Positions 26,913-38,737 are shown, counted from the first letter of the stretch. The stretch is 64,000 bases of DNA from Streptomyces sp. LBL (GCF_029893585.1 NZ_JARXYX010000006.1:1-64000); one strand, 5' to 3'. Notes: generated from the sequence alone by a model not told the origin. Numbers and translations are program-made.

Positions 26913-27416
26913 ATGGCGGGGCTGGAGGATATCGAACAGCCGCGGGGAGAGGGCCGTGCGACCGCGGCGCGCTGGTCTCCGACGGTCGAGGACGAACGCG
27001 CACTCAAGGCGCTCGAACTGTTCGGCAATCCGACGGAGGCGGAGGTACCGCTGCCGTCCCGCCCCGAGTCCGCCGCCACGGCCCGCAGGCTGGCCCAGGT
27101 GGTGGTCCTGCGTGAGTGGGGCCTGACCCCCAAGATGACCGAGGACGTCGTCCTGCTCGTCTCCGAACTGGTCGGCAACGCCGTCCGTCACACCGGCGCC
27201 CGAGTCTTCGGCCTCCGCATGCGCCGCCGCCGCGGCTGGATCCGCATCGAGGTCCGCGACCCCTCCCGAGGCCTGCCCTGTCTGATGCCGGTCCAGGGCC
27301 TGGACATCAGCGGCCGGGGCCTGTTCCTCGTGGACACGCTGTCCGACCGCTGGGGAGTCGACCTGCTGCCCCGAGGCAAGACGACGTGGTTCGAGATGAG
27401 AGTGGCGGACCGTTGA
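26913..27416 (+). CDS. HATPase_c anti-sigma-type ATP-binding protein
   Basis: A 167-residue cytoplasmic protein of the RsbW/SpoIIAB-like group abundant in Streptomyces. These proteins usually bind ATP and act as serine kinases or anti-sigma factors. After an N-terminal variable part (residues 1-45), the domain has the N box VSELVGNAVRHTGARVFGLR and the G1/G2 regions IEVRDPSRG and SGRGLFLVDTLSDRWGVD. The final block GKTTWFEMRV is typical. The ATG at 26913 has GGGGG upstream. No sigma or anti-anti-sigma gene is adjacent, so partners are unknown. A long imperfect dyad (about 27417-27475) follows the stop and may be the terminator. Confidence 0.9.
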   Translation: MAGLEDIEQPRGEGRATAARWSPTVEDERALKALELFGNPTEAEVPLPSRPESAATARRLAQVVVLREWGLTPKMTEDVVLLVSELVGNAVRHTGARVFGLRMRRRRGWIRIEVRDPSRGLPCLMPVQGLDISGRGLFLVDTLSDRWGVDLLPRGKTTWFEMRVADR

Positions 27417-27525
27417 GCCGGTGTTGCCCTACCAGGGGAGGAGCGCCCTGGAGGAGCAACACCCGCACCGGCCGCCGTTCGGGTTAATCGGCAACTTTCC
27501 CCCGTAATCCCCCTTAAATGGTGCG

Positions 27526-28353
27526 GTGACCACGACCGACCGCCGCACGGCGCTGCGCGCGGGCACCGGCCTGCTCGCCGGGAGCGCGCTCACCGCCGGA
27601 TGCTCCACCACCGGCGGTGCCGTCGCCCACCCGGCCCCCGCCGCGCCGACCCCCCACCCGTCCCGCACCGCCGAGCCCGACCCCTCCCGCCCCGCCGAGC
27701 CCGGCCCCCACCCCTCCCGCACCGCCGCCCCGGCCCCCCGCCGTTTCCCGGCCCACCCCACCCAAGTCACCCACGGCCCCCGCACCCATCCCCGCGTCGC
27801 CCTCACCTTCCACGGCCAGGGCGACCCCGCCATCGCCCGAGCGCTCCTCGGCGAAGCCGAACGGCACGGCGCCCGCGTCACCGTCCTGGCCGTCGGTACC
27901 TGGCTGGACGAACACCCCGACCTGGCCCGCCGCGTCCTCGACGGCGGTCACGACCTCGGCAACCACACCCTCCGCCACCTCGACATCAACGCGAAGCCCG
28001 AGACCGAGGCCGAGGCGGAGATCACCGGCTGCGCCGACCGGCTCAGGCGCCTCACCGGCTCCATCGGGACCTGGTTCCGTCCCTCCCGCGCCGCCCGCGC
28101 CTCACCCCTCGTCGAACGCCTGGCCCAGCGAGCGGGCTACCCCCACGTCCTCTCCTACGACGTCGACTCCCTCGACTTCACCTCGCCCGGCGCCGCAGCC
28201 GTCACCCGCAAGGTCCTCGGCGAGATCCGCAACGGATCCGTGGTGAGCCTGCACTTCGGCTACCCGGACACGGTCGCCGCTCTCCCCGCCGTACTGGAAG
28301 AACTCGACCGCCGCGGCCTCTCCGCGGTGACCACCACGGAGCTGCTGAGCTGA
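27526..28353 (+). CDS. Polysaccharide-deacetylase-fold lipoprotein with altered first motif
   Basis: A 275-residue exported protein with the NodB fold. The start has RR and a lipobox LTAGC, then a Pro-rich linker with two near-copies of PHPSRTAEPDPSRPAEPG up to residue 65. The NodB domain starts at VALTFHGQGDPAIARALL. The usual TFDDG motif is replaced by TFHGQGD, so the catalytic base is not in its normal form. The zinc-binding NHTLRH motif is intact, and the FRP motif is partly kept. Deacetylation of glycans is possible but unproven. The GTG at 27526 begins the lipoprotein leader. Its stop overlaps the next start by one base (TGATG), so the two are coupled. Confidence 0.85.
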   Translation: MTTTDRRTALRAGTGLLAGSALTAGCSTTGGAVAHPAPAAPTPHPSRTAEPDPSRPAEPGPHPSRTAAPAPRRFPAHPTQVTHGPRTHPRVALTFHGQGDPAIARALLGEAERHGARVTVLAVGTWLDEHPDLARRVLDGGHDLGNHTLRHLDINAKPETEAEAEITGCADRLRRLTGSIGTWFRPSRAARASPLVERLAQRAGYPHVLSYDVDSLDFTSPGAAAVTRKVLGEIRNGSVVSLHFGYPDTVAALPAVLEELDRRGLSAVTTTELLS

Positions 28354-29564
28354 TGACGCACCGCACCCTCTTGACACACCGCACCCTCTTGACGCATGCC
28401 CTGCTCCTCGGCGCCGCCCTCACCGCACTCACCGCCCTCGCCGCGTGCGGCACCGGGAGCAAGGACCCCGCCGCCGAGCCGCCCCGCACCAAGGCGGCCG
28501 CCCCCGCACCGACGAAGAAGCAGCCCGTCCAGAGCGGCCTGCCCGGCATGCCGCCCGTCCTCGACCCGAGGGACGTCTACGCGGCCGACCGCCCCAACAA
28601 CCTCTCCCCGGTGGTCAAGGACTTCCCCTCCCTGGTCTACGTCCCCAACACCGAGTCCGACACGGTCTCCGTCATCGACCCGAAGACGTACGAGGTCGTG
28701 AAGACGATCCACGTCGGCCGGCAGCCCCAACACGTCGTGCCCTCCTGGGACCTGAAGACCCTCTGGGTCAACAACAACCGCGGCCACACCCTCACCCCCA
28801 TCGACCCGAAGACCGGCAGAGTGGGCAAGGAGGTCGCTGTCCACGACCCGTACAACCTCTACTTCACGCCGAACGGCAGGTACGCCGTCGTGATGGCCTC
28901 CCTCGACCGCGAACTCGTCTTCCGCGACCCGCACACCATGAAGCGCATCAAGGCCGAGCCGGTCGCCTGCTACGGCGTCAACCACGCCGACTTCTCCCTG
29001 GACGGCCGGTACTTCATCGTCTCCTGCGAGTTCAGCGGCGAACTCCTCAAGGTCGACACCGAGAGGATGAAGGTCGTCGGAAAACTGAAGCTGCCCTTCG
29101 AAGGGGCCATGCCGCAGGACGTGAAGGTCTCGCCCGACGGGAAGCGCTTCTATGTCGCCGACATGGCGGCCGACGGCATGTGGGTCCTGGACGGCGACAC
29201 GTTCACCAAGCCGGCCCTCCTGCGCACCGGCAAGGGCGCCCACGGCCTCTACGTCAGCCGCGACTCCCGCGAGATGTACGTGTCCAACCGAGGCGAGGGC
29301 ACCGTCTCCGTCTTCGACTTCAGGCAGAACAAGCTCATCAGGAAGTGGCACCTGAGCGACGGCGCCAGCCCCGACATGGGCGGTGTCTCGGCCGACGGCA
29401 AGGTCCTGTGGCTGTCGGGGCGTTACGACGCCGAGGTGTACGCCATCGACACCCGCACCGGCAAGCTGCTGGCCCGCATCAAGGTCGGCAGCGGCCCGCA
29501 CGGCCTCGCGGTGTACCCGCAGCCGGGCCGCTACTCCCTGGGACACACGGGGATCTTCCGCTGA
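28353..29564 (+). CDS. YncE-like beta-propeller lipoprotein
   Basis: A 403-residue exported protein built of a seven-bladed beta-propeller (YVTN/NHL-type repeats). The leader has the unusual direct repeat THRTLLTHRTLLTHALLL and a lipobox ALAAC. A linker rich in Ala, Pro and Lys follows to residue 60. Propeller blades show repeated motifs such as TVSVIDPKTYEVVKTIHVG and FYVADMAADGMWVLD, with GTVSVFDFRQNKLIRKW near the C-terminus. There is no catalytic motif, so a scaffold or binding role on the outer membrane face is likely. The one-base overlap with the deacetylase-like gene suggests they work together on the cell surface. That link is inference. Confidence 0.88.
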   Translation: MTHRTLLTHRTLLTHALLLGAALTALTALAACGTGSKDPAAEPPRTKAAAPAPTKKQPVQSGLPGMPPVLDPRDVYAADRPNNLSPVVKDFPSLVYVPNTESDTVSVIDPKTYEVVKTIHVGRQPQHVVPSWDLKTLWVNNNRGHTLTPIDPKTGRVGKEVAVHDPYNLYFTPNGRYAVVMASLDRELVFRDPHTMKRIKAEPVACYGVNHADFSLDGRYFIVSCEFSGELLKVDTERMKVVGKLKLPFEGAMPQDVKVSPDGKRFYVADMAADGMWVLDGDTFTKPALLRTGKGAHGLYVSRDSREMYVSNRGEGTVSVFDFRQNKLIRKWHLSDGASPDMGGVSADGKVLWLSGRYDAEVYAIDTRTGKLLARIKVGSGPHGLAVYPQPGRYSLGHTGIFR

Positions 29565-29707
29565 TCTCCCGACTCCTGCATACCTGCGCACGAGGAGGAG
29601 TTCGCCTGGGTGGTCGCCGCACTGGCGGCTCGCCCGGGTCGTTAGTCTGACCTGCGTCAGTCAGACGCCAGCACGGCATGAGAAACACGAACAAAAGGGG
29701 CGGATCG

Positions 29708-29920
29708 GTGGCGGACATCGAAGAGGCACGCAAGCATTTCCAGCGGATCGACACTGACGGTGACGGATTCATCACCGCTGCCGAGTTCAAGACGGCCCTG
29801 GCTCAGCAGGGCGACTGGAACGTCACGGAGTCGGTGGCCGAGGTGATCATCAAGAGCCGCGACCTCGACGGCGACAAGGTCCTCTCCTTCGACGAGTTCT
29901 GGGCGCACCTGAACAAGTGA
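29708..29920 (+). CDS. Two-EF-hand calcium-binding protein
   Basis: A 70-residue acidic cytoplasmic protein with two canonical EF-hand loops: DTDGDGFITAAEF (loop 1) and DLDGDKVLSFDEF (loop 2). Positions 1, 3, 5 and 12 carry the expected acidic or polar residues. Small two-EF-hand proteins of this size are typical of Streptomyces and are thought to buffer or sense calcium. The GTG at 29708 gives the usual family length and start (VADIEEARK); an ATG ten codons upstream would add a basic tail. The preceding spacing has GGGGCGG as a possible ribosome-binding site. It is a single-gene unit between the propeller lipoprotein and a convergent muramidase gene. Confidence 0.92.
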   Translation: MADIEEARKHFQRIDTDGDGFITAAEFKTALAQQGDWNVTESVAEVIIKSRDLDGDKVLSFDEFWAHLNK

Positions 29921-30044
29921 CGCGCGCGCGGGGGCGTCCGTCCGGTTTCCGGAACGGGCGTCCCTTCGCTGTGCGGGGGCGAGTGTCTCTTCGTGGTGCC
30001 GGAGCCGGCCCTTGGGAGGGTCCTGGGAGGGCTGCCAGGCCCCT

Positions 30045-30602
30045 TCAGTCCCTCTTCGCCCACTCCCGAAGCGCGGCCTTGCTGGCGAAGTTCGCCACGT
30101 TCTTGTCCTGCGGGTCGTCGCTGTACTGGTGGAAGCGCCACTTCGCCTTGATCCGGGGCTTGCCGGCGGTCACGTAGTCGGCGATCCAGAGACCGTCGCC
30201 GGCGTAGGAGGTGTCGTCCACGTTGAGCCAGTACTCCCGGTTGCAGTAGAGGACGACCCGGTTGTTCGGCCGCAGCGCCCTCAGCTTGCGGATGAAGCTG
30301 TCCTTCTCCGCGTTGCCGGCGTGCGTGCCCTCGCCGTTCGTCTCCCAGTCGACGGCGAGGATGTCGCCCGCCTTCTCGGGGGTGTGCTGGACGAAGTACT
30401 CCGCCTGGGCGGTGAGGTTCCCCGGCCAGAGGAAGTGGTAGAAGCCGACGACCAGTCCGGCGGCGCGGCCATGTTTCGTCTGGGCGGCGAGTTTCGGGTT
30501 GACGTACGAACGCCCCTCGGTCGCCTTGATGAAGACGAAGGAGAGGCCGTCCGTGTCGTAGGAGGACGACTGGTACGCGCTGACGTCGATGCCGCGAAGC
30601 AT
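30045..30602 (-). CDS. GH25-family muramidase
   Basis: A 185-residue lysozyme-like glycoside hydrolase (GH25). The catalytic Asp region is at the very start (MLRGIDVSAYQSSSY) and the second acidic pair is in ILAVDWETNGEG near residue 95. FIKATEGRSYVNP and FYHFLWP are also family motifs. No signal peptide is seen, which is common in phage-type lysins and in some Streptomyces versions. The ATG at 30602 has AAGGAG upstream and is preferred over longer frames. It converges on the EF-hand gene. Upstream lies the Nudix relic and vapBC locus, so the gene may sit at the edge of a variable region. Confidence 0.88.
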   Translation of the reverse strand: MLRGIDVSAYQSSSYDTDGLSFVFIKATEGRSYVNPKLAAQTKHGRAAGLVVGFYHFLWPGNLTAQAEYFVQHTPEKAGDILAVDWETNGEGTHAGNAEKDSFIRKLRALRPNNRVVLYCNREYWLNVDDTSYAGDGLWIADYVTAGKPRIKAKWRFHQYSDDPQDKNVANFASKAALREWAKRD

Positions 30603-30718
30603 GGGGACTCCTTGAGTGCCTGTGGGGGACAGGAGTTGGCCGGTGACTGGAATCCACCATGGCACGGGTGATCCACGCGTGACGTGGAAACGTCGACTTC
30701 GTCGATCACTGAGCGTGT

Positions 30719-30805
30719 GATCTGCCGGTCGGCAAGAGCGAACCGGGCGAGCCCATCACCGAGACCGCAGTGCGTGAGCTGTACGAGGAAACTGGTGAGC
30801 CGCAC
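30719..30805 (+). pseudogene. Nudix hydrolase fragment
   Basis: A 29-codon stretch in one frame reads DLPVGKSEPGEPITETAVRE and ends LYEETGEPH. This matches the Nudix box GX5EX7REUXEEXGU with every signature Glu present. In frame a stop lies immediately upstream (30710) and the similarity stops at about 30805, close to the vapC stop at 30819. Only this core remains, so both ends of the gene are missing. It marks a deletion or insertion scar, most likely linked to arrival of the toxin-antitoxin pair. Confidence 0.7.
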
Positions 30806-30818
30806 ACGGCTGGCACGA

Positions 30819-31238
30819 TCAGCGATCGGCGGTGCCGGGTGGGACGACCCATTCGGTGGGCTGGCCGGTGAGGGAGGCGATCATGTCGAAGTCACCGTCG
30901 TAGTGGAGGACCGTCAGCCGGTTCAGCTCCGCGGTGGCGGCGATGAGGAGATCGGGTAGTGAGAGTGCGCGGTGGAGGCCCGCGTCGAGCGCGTGGCGCT
31001 GCACTTCCAGAGCGCGGGTGAAGGTGTCGTCCTCCGTGCGCAGGTATGCGAAGGCGTGGAGCCACGTGCTGATGCGCATCGCCTCCGCGCTGTCCCGCGC
31101 CGAGTGGACCATCTCGTACTCGGTGGGTCGGCACACAGAGAGCAGGTAGCGCTCGTGCAGCGGCTTGAGTGCTTCTCGCACGCCCGGTTTCGTCCAGCGG
31201 GCCAGGGCGGATCTGTCGATCAGGTAGCGGTCCTGCAT
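30819..31238 (-). CDS. vapC: PIN-domain ribonuclease toxin
   Basis: VapC-type toxin of 139 residues, which cleaves RNA when released from its antitoxin. The PIN-domain acids are visible: Asp in RYLIDRSALARW (residue 8), Glu in RPTEYEMVHSA, Asp in LSLPDLLIAATAELN, and Asp in LHYDGDFDMIASLTG. Length is normal. The start overlaps the antitoxin stop by one base, giving the usual antitoxin-toxin order with coupled translation. It lies next to a Nudix relic and in a lower-GC segment than its neighbours, which fits horizontal gain. Target RNA is unknown. Confidence 0.92.
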   Translation of the reverse strand: MQDRYLIDRSALARWTKPGVREALKPLHERYLLSVCRPTEYEMVHSARDSAEAMRISTWLHAFAYLRTEDDTFTRALEVQRHALDAGLHRALSLPDLLIAATAELNRLTVLHYDGDFDMIASLTGQPTEWVVPPGTADR

Positions 31239-31492
31239 CAGGCGGCGCGGCCTCCGTCGTGCCCGTTGTCACGCTTGAGGGAGCCGTCGGTGTTCCGGGG
31301 GCCGGTGGTGTCCACGATCTCGCTGAAGTCGAGATCGCCGGCGTCCATGGCGTCGAAGAACTCCTGCCGCAGGTGGCGCTTGACGGCGTCCTCCATGGCG
31401 AGACGCACGGCCTTCGCCTTCGTCTTGGTGCCGAAGATACGCATGGCTTCGGTGACCATGTCCTCGTCGAGGTCGATGACGGTCCTCGCCAT
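31238..31492 (-). CDS. vapB: VapB-type antitoxin
   Basis: An 84-residue antitoxin preceding vapC. The N-terminal half is ribbon-helix-helix type (MARTVIDLDEDMVTEAMRIF, then TKTKAKAVRLAMEDAVKRHL), which should bind DNA and autoregulate. The C-terminal half is rich in Asp and Gly and should wrap the toxin. Stop and vapC start overlap by one base. Clear ATG with an upstream GGGAG (31498-31502 on the complement). An inverted repeat at 31528-31562 is the candidate operator. Confidence 0.9.
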   Translation of the reverse strand: MARTVIDLDEDMVTEAMRIFGTKTKAKAVRLAMEDAVKRHLRQEFFDAMDAGDLDFSEIVDTTGPRNTDGSLKRDNGHDGGRAA

Positions 31493-31527
31493 GTGAATGT
31501 CTCCCTTCGTGATGTTTCAGTTCAGTG

Positions 31528-31562
31528 AACGATACCGCTATTGCCCGGTAATCGATATCGTT
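31528..31562. promoter_or_regulatory. Inverted repeat upstream of vapBC
   Basis: Arms aacgata (31528-31534) and tatcgtt (31556-31562) are exact complements, 36-70 bases upstream of vapB. The stretch is AT-richer than its surroundings. VapB proteins bind such repeats to repress their own operon, so this is the likely operator. The rest of the 31493-31767 gap is empty. Confidence 0.5.
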
Positions 31563-31767
31563 TCTGTGGGGGAGGTGGGGGTGATCCGCGCGAAGCTCTG
31601 CGTGGTCGATGCCTGGAGGAAGTGGACAAACGGTTCACCCGCCAACCTGCCAACCCGCCACCGACAGCCCGGCGTGGACTTCCGCTCGCGGGGAACTTTC
31701 CGCGGTGTGAGCAGGGAATGCCCGACAGCGCCGAGGGACACGAACGCGCTGGGCAGGGTCAGTTCCA

Positions 31768-33135
<1,368 letters not shown>

Positions 33136-33144
33136 GGGGACTCC

Positions 33145-33212
33145 TCAGTGCGGGTGGTGGGGCACCCCGGTTCAGTGCGGGTGGTGGGGCACCCGGGGCC
33201 GGGTGCCCCACC
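33145..33212 (-). terminator. Terminator hairpin and direct repeat between glyA and sdaA
   Basis: Arms 33183-33196 and 33199-33212 form a perfect 14-bp inverted repeat 16 bases past the glyA stop. The left arm is also part of a direct repeat with a 27-base period (copies starting 33145 and 33172). It should reduce readthrough from glyA into sdaA. Confidence 0.75.
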
Positions 33213-33227
33213 GGGACTTACTTGGGC

Positions 33228-34508
33228 CTACTTGGTCAGACCGGGGTACAGCGGGTGCTTGTCCGCCAGTGCCGTCACCCGGGACTTCAGGGCCTCCACG
33301 TCGGCTTCCCCGAAGGTCGCGGGCGCCTTCAGGACCTCCGCGATGACGTCCGCGACCTCGGCGAAGTCCTCGGCCGTGAAGCCGCGGGTGGCCAGGGCGG
33401 GCGTGCCGATGCGCAGGCCCGAGGTGACCATCGGGGGGCGCGGGTCGTTCGGGACGGCGTTGCGGTTGACCGTGATGCCGACCGCGTGGAGACGGTCCTC
33501 GGCCTGCCTGCCGTCCAGCTCGGACTCCCGCAGGTCGACCAGGATCAGGTGCACGTCGGTGCCGCCGGAGAGCACGTTGACGCCGGCCTCGCGGGCGTCC
33601 GGCGCGGTCAGCCGCTCGGCGAGGATCCGCGCGCCTTCGACCGTGCGGCGCTGACGCTCCTTGAAGTCCTCCGAGGCGGCGACCTTGAAGGAGACCGCCT
33701 TGGCCGCGATCACGTGCTCCAGGGGACCGCCCTGGAAGCCCGGGAAGACGGACGAGTTCAGCTTCTTCGCGAAGTCCTTCTTGGCGAGGATGATGCCGCC
33801 GCGGGGGCCGCCCAGCGTCTTGTGGGTGGTGGAGGTGACCACGTCCGCGTACTCCACCGGGTTGGGGTGCAGCCCCGCCGCGACCAGACCCGCGAAGTGC
33901 GCCATGTCGACCCACAGGTAGGCCTCGACCTCGTCCGCGATCCGGCGGAACTCCGCGAAGTCCAGCTGCCGCGGGTACGCCGACCAGCCCGCGATGATCA
34001 CCTTCGGCCGGTGCTCCTTGGCGAGCCGCTCCAGCTCGGCCATGTCGACCAGGCCGGTCTCGGCGTCCACGTGGTAGGCGACCACGTTGAACTGCTTGCC
34101 GGAGAAGTTCAGCCGCATCCCGTGGGTCAGATGGCCGCCGTGCGCCAGGTCCAGGCCGAGAATGGTGTCGCCGGGCTGGGCCAGCGCGAACAGGGCCGCC
34201 TGGTTGGCGGAGGCGCCCGAGTGGGGCTGGACGTTGGCGTACTCGGCGCCGAACAGCTCCTTGACCCGGTCGATGGCGATCTGCTCGGTCACGTCGACGT
34301 GCTCGCAGCCGCCGTAGTAACGGCGGCCCGGGTAGCCCTCGGCGTACTTGTTGGTCAGGACGGAGCCCTGCGCCTCCAGCACCGCGACCGGCGCGAAGTT
34401 CTCGGAGGCGATCATCTCCAGGGTGGACTGCTGGCGGACCAGCTCGGCGTCGACAGCGGCGGCGACCTCGGGGTCGAGCTCGTGCAGGGGCGTGTTCAGA
34501 ACAGACAT
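33228..34508 (-). CDS. glyA: Serine hydroxymethyltransferase
   Basis: PLP enzyme of 426 residues that interconverts serine and glycine with tetrahydrofolate. Motifs include [31 protein letters not shown], and the PLP lysine in [15 protein letters not shown] near residue 235. Family length is normal. The ATG at 34508 starts directly before the conserved [15 protein letters not shown]. It follows gcvH by 15 bases on the same strand, so gcvT, gcvH and glyA form one operon controlled by the glycine riboswitch. GlyA makes the serine that SdaA degrades, and uses the methylene-THF made by the cleavage system. Confidence 0.96.
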   Translation of the reverse strand: MSVLNTPLHELDPEVAAAVDAELVRQQSTLEMIASENFAPVAVLEAQGSVLTNKYAEGYPGRRYYGGCEHVDVTEQIAIDRVKELFGAEYANVQPHSGASANQAALFALAQPGDTILGLDLAHGGHLTHGMRLNFSGKQFNVVAYHVDAETGLVDMAELERLAKEHRPKVIIAGWSAYPRQLDFAEFRRIADEVEAYLWVDMAHFAGLVAAGLHPNPVEYADVVTSTTHKTLGGPRGGIILAKKDFAKKLNSSVFPGFQGGPLEHVIAAKAVSFKVAASEDFKERQRRTVEGARILAERLTAPDAREAGVNVLSGGTDVHLILVDLRESELDGRQAEDRLHAVGITVNRNAVPNDPRPPMVTSGLRIGTPALATRGFTAEDFAEVADVIAEVLKAPATFGEADVEALKSRVTALADKHPLYPGLTK

Positions 34509-34523
34509 CAGGTGTACGACTCC

Positions 34524-34901
34524 TCAGCCGGCGGAAAGGGCGGTGTACTCGTCGGCGGAGAGCAGGTCGCCGGGCTCCTTGGCGACGCGCACCTTGAACA
34601 GCCAACCACCCTCGAAGGGGGCGGAGTTCACCAGCGACGGGTCGTTGACGACGTCCTCGTTGACCTCGGTGACCTCGCCGGTCACCGGGGAGTACAGGTC
34701 GCTGACCGACTTGGTCGACTCCAGCTCGCCGCAGGTCTCGCCCGCGGTCACGCCGGCACCGACCTCCGGGAGCTGGACGAAGACGACGTCACCGAGCGCG
34801 TTGGCCGCGTGCTCCGTGATACCGACCGTCGAGACGCCGTCCTCGGCGCCCGACAGCCACTCGTGCTCCTTGCTGTAGCGCAGCTGCTGGGGGTTGCTCA
34901 T
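34524..34901 (-). CDS. gcvH: Glycine cleavage system H protein
   Basis: A 125-residue lipoyl carrier that shuttles the aminomethyl arm among the P, T and L proteins. The lipoyl-lysine lies in [19 protein letters not shown] near residue 65. The N-terminal block [20 protein letters not shown] is the family signature. The C-terminal part ends in [15 protein letters not shown]. The ATG at 34901 follows AGGAG on the coding strand. The gene sits between gcvT and glyA. No gcvP is present in the window; in Streptomyces it is usually elsewhere. Two repeat arrays fill the 283-base gap from gcvT. Confidence 0.96.
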   Translation of the reverse strand: MSNPQQLRYSKEHEWLSGAEDGVSTVGITEHAANALGDVVFVQLPEVGAGVTAGETCGELESTKSVSDLYSPVTGEVTEVNEDVVNDPSLVNSAPFEGGWLFKVRVAKEPGDLLSADEYTALSAG

Positions 34902-34947
34902 GACCTGAATTCTCCTGTACGCGGGGGAGTGACTGGTGAACGGGGGG

Positions 34948-35015
34948 CTGCTGGTGTACGGGGCCTGCTGGTGTACGGGGCCTGCTGGTGTACGGGGCCT
35001 GCTGGTGTACGGGGG
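34948..35015. repeat. Four 17-bp tandem repeats between gcvT and gcvH
   Basis: Four exact or nearly exact 17-bp units (ctgctggtgtacggggc) start at 34948, 34965, 34982 and 34999. They lie in the gap that a gcvT-gcvH-glyA transcript must cross. Length 17 is not a multiple of three and no gene is encoded. Confidence 0.85.
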
Positions 35016-35089
35016 CTGCTGGAAACGTGCGTGAGCAGCGAACCTGTGTGCAGGGTTCCGCACACCGGCTGCTTCCGGTCTCTCCTCAC

Positions 35090-35184
35090 GGGGCTTGGGG
35101 AAGTCTCCACGTCCGGCGCCTTGGGGAAGTCTCCACCTTCGGCGCCTGGAAGGAGTCTCCACCTTCCGGGGCCTGGAGGAGTCC

Positions 35185-35185
<1 letters not shown>
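35090..35185. repeat. Degenerate ~27-bp repeats downstream of gcvT
   Basis: Three to four copies of a unit containing aagtctccac or gagtctccac and ggcgcct, about 27 bases apart, run up to the gcvT stop. Together with the 17-bp array they fill almost the whole gcvT-gcvH gap. Function unknown. Confidence 0.6.
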
Positions 35186-36312
<1,127 letters not shown>

Positions 36313-36387
36313 CGGACGGTTGTCTCCCAAGGCGATGGCGTCCCCCGCGCCGGCGAAGCCGGGCGTGAGGGAGGGCGAGGTGGTTCC

Positions 36388-36618
36388 TCCCCATCTGTCA
36401 TCGGAACCTGAGAGGTTCGTCGGGACCCCGCGAACGGTGGACCACGACTTGCACCGTGGGTGGAGCCACCGGAAACAGCGGCCCGCTTTTCAGATGTGCC
36501 TCGCCCACGCGGTAAGGGGGCCTGAGAGATTCAAGGGAGGGACTTGCTCCTTCGGCGCCCGGGCACCCGTACGACATACGACACACGTAGGACGTACGTA
36601 CGACCCGGAACTCTCCCG
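36388..36618 (-). promoter_or_regulatory. Tandem glycine riboswitch upstream of gcvT
   Basis: On the minus strand, the leader contains two aptamer-like halves. The first has the conserved GGGAGAG start (about 36612) and TCTCTCAGGC-type core. The second repeats the core as CCTCTCAGGTTCCGATGACAG and ends with AGATGGGGAGG. Each half carries the family pairings GAATCTCTCAGG/CCTCTCAGG around glycine-binding loops. The first aptamer has an extended variable stem (about 36565-36605). Two aptamers in series upstream of gcvT is the classical arrangement and switches on the cleavage operon. Confidence 0.9.
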
Positions 36619-36806
36619 CGCGGATTCAAGCGGCCGGTATGCAGTTGGCGCCGACATCATTGCACGCATCGCTCGCGTACGGCAGGGCGGCATCTGTAAC
36701 CGGCTTGTGGCAGGGCGGGCATGAAAACGCGAGACGCCGCGCATTACCTTCTCTTTACACTCGACGGGGAGGGGACTCGTGACCACCCCAGGGGAGGACG
36801 ATCACG

Positions 36807-37484
36807 GTGAACAGGCCTACGGCGTACACGGCGTACGCGACCACCTCGGCACTCGCGCTGTCCCAGCAGCCGACGGCCCCTGTCAGAGAGGCCTGCGGCC
36901 CGCTCGGCGCAGCCGTCGTCCGTGACCTGCGTGAGCGCGGCGGTCACAGCCCGCACGCCCTGCTCTTCGGCCCCCAGGACCTCGTCGTGATCACGGGTCT
37001 GCCCGGCAGCGGCAAGTCGACGCTGATGCGGCGCACGGTGAAGGGCGCACGCATCGACTCCCAGGACACCCGCGACCGCTGGGACGCGCGGATGCGCCGC
37101 TTCCTGCCGTACGCGGTCTACCGCCCGCTCGTCCGTCTCGCGCACTACGCCGGTCTGCGCAGCGCCCTGCGCTCCGGTGCGGGCGTCGTCGTGCACGACT
37201 GCGGTACGCAGGCCTGGGTGCGCTCCTGGCTGGCCCGCGAGGCCCGCCGCCGGGCAGGCACCCTGCACCTGCTGCTGCTCGACGTCACGCCGGACACCGC
37301 CCTGGAGGGCCAGCGCGAGCGTGGCCGCGGGGTTTCGCGGTACGCGTTCCTGCGTCACCGGGGCGCGGCCTCCCGCCTGATCAGCTCCGTGGAGAAGGGC
37401 GACCTGCCCCCGGGCTGCGGCTCGGCGGTCCTGATCGACCGGGACGCGGCGAACGTGCTGCGCCGGATCGGCTTCACGGGCTGA
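36807..37484 (+). CDS. P-loop ATP-binding protein (kinase-like, AAA_33)
   Basis: A 225-residue protein with Walker [14 protein letters not shown] near residue 70, then residues that resemble small-molecule kinases: [15 protein letters not shown] and [19 protein letters not shown] basic region [14 protein letters not shown] and [17 protein letters not shown] follows. It looks like an AAA_33 zeta-type or nucleotide/sugar kinase, but the substrate is not clear. The GTG at 36807 has GGGGAGG upstream and opens a short leader before the Walker motif. It diverges from the gcvT operon. The two SseB-domain genes follow on the same strand after a block of tandem repeats. Confidence 0.8.
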   Translation: MNRPTAYTAYATTSALALSQQPTAPVREACGPLGAAVVRDLRERGGHSPHALLFGPQDLVVITGLPGSGKSTLMRRTVKGARIDSQDTRDRWDARMRRFLPYAVYRPLVRLAHYAGLRSALRSGAGVVVHDCGTQAWVRSWLAREARRRAGTLHLLLLDVTPDTALEGQRERGRGVSRYAFLRHRGAASRLISSVEKGDLPPGCGSAVLIDRDAANVLRRIGFTG

Positions 37485-37519
37485 GGGGCGCGGGCTCACC
37501 GGTTTCGTCGGTCGGGAGG

Positions 37520-37832
<313 letters not shown>

Positions 37833-37921
37833 TCAGCGGTCCGGGGCCTCTCGGGGGCGCTCCGTACCCGCTAGCCTTTTCAGCCACAGCAAGCGGCACT
37901 CGGCAGGCGGTAGGCAGGCAG

Positions 37922-38737
37922 ATGGACTTCCCGGCGGATCTTCCCGCTGACTTTCCGGGCTTTTCGGGCTTCCCGGCACAGGCGCACCCCCACCCCCACC
38001 CGCACGGCGGATGGCCCGGCAACGAGTTGGAGGAGGTGCTCTCCGTCTCCCTCGGTATCCCCGGGGCGGGCGGGCGGATCATCGAGGTGCTCGGCCGCAG
38101 CTTCGTCTGGGTGCCGTTGCCCAACGGCGGCGGCCCGCACAGCGGTCCCCTCGACCTGCCCACGCTGGAGATCGAGGGCCAGGCCTACGTGCCGGTGTTC
38201 AGCTCCGAGGAACAGTTCCGTCAGGTGGTCGGCTCGCACATGTCGTACACCATCGCCCCGGCCGTCGAGTTCGCCCGCGGTCTGCCGCCCCAGGTCGGCC
38301 TCGCGGTGAACCCGGACGGTGTGGTCGGCGTCCCGCTCCCGCCGGCGGCGGTCGCCGACCTGTGCCGGGCGGGCCGTACCGCGCTGGACGGCCAGGCGGC
38401 CGGCGGCCGGGTCAAGCTCTACGAGCCCGACTGGCAGGACGACCCGGTGGACTTCCTGGCCGCCGCCTCGGGCGAGTTCGCCGCGACCGGCGTGGTCCTC
38501 ACCGGCCGCCGCTGTCTCGCCACCATCGAAACAGCCGACCCGGTGATGTTCGTGGGCGTCGAACTCGCCCAGTGGGAGGGCGACCTGCGGGCCCTCCCCA
38601 TGGAAGCCCTGGCCCGGGCCCTCGGCGCGGTCCCGGCGCCCTGGCCGGTCAACCTCGTCCTCCTGGACGTGACGGACGACCCGGTGGGCCACTGGATGCG
38701 AGAACAGGTACGGCCCTTCTACACCAGGGACCACTGA
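37922..38737 (+). CDS. SseB-domain protein 1
   Basis: A 271-residue cytoplasmic protein with two SseB-type halves. The N-terminal half contains [20 protein letters not shown] and ends at [16 protein letters not shown]. The C-terminal half includes LNPD-like [14 protein letters not shown] and ends with [17 protein letters not shown], an ending shared with its downstream paralogue. SseB (enhanced serine sensitivity) proteins affect serine metabolism in E. coli. Here the neighbours are the serine and glycine genes. A His/Pro-rich leader (AHPHPHPH) precedes the domain. The ATG at 37922 has a TAGGCAGG ribosome-binding site. The 41-bp and 9-bp repeats lie just upstream. Confidence 0.85.
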   Translation: MDFPADLPADFPGFSGFPAQAHPHPHPHGGWPGNELEEVLSVSLGIPGAGGRIIEVLGRSFVWVPLPNGGGPHSGPLDLPTLEIEGQAYVPVFSSEEQFRQVVGSHMSYTIAPAVEFARGLPPQVGLAVNPDGVVGVPLPPAAVADLCRAGRTALDGQAAGGRVKLYEPDWQDDPVDFLAAASGEFAATGVVLTGRRCLATIETADPVMFVGVELAQWEGDLRALPMEALARALGAVPAPWPVNLVLLDVTDDPVGHWMREQVRPFYTRDH

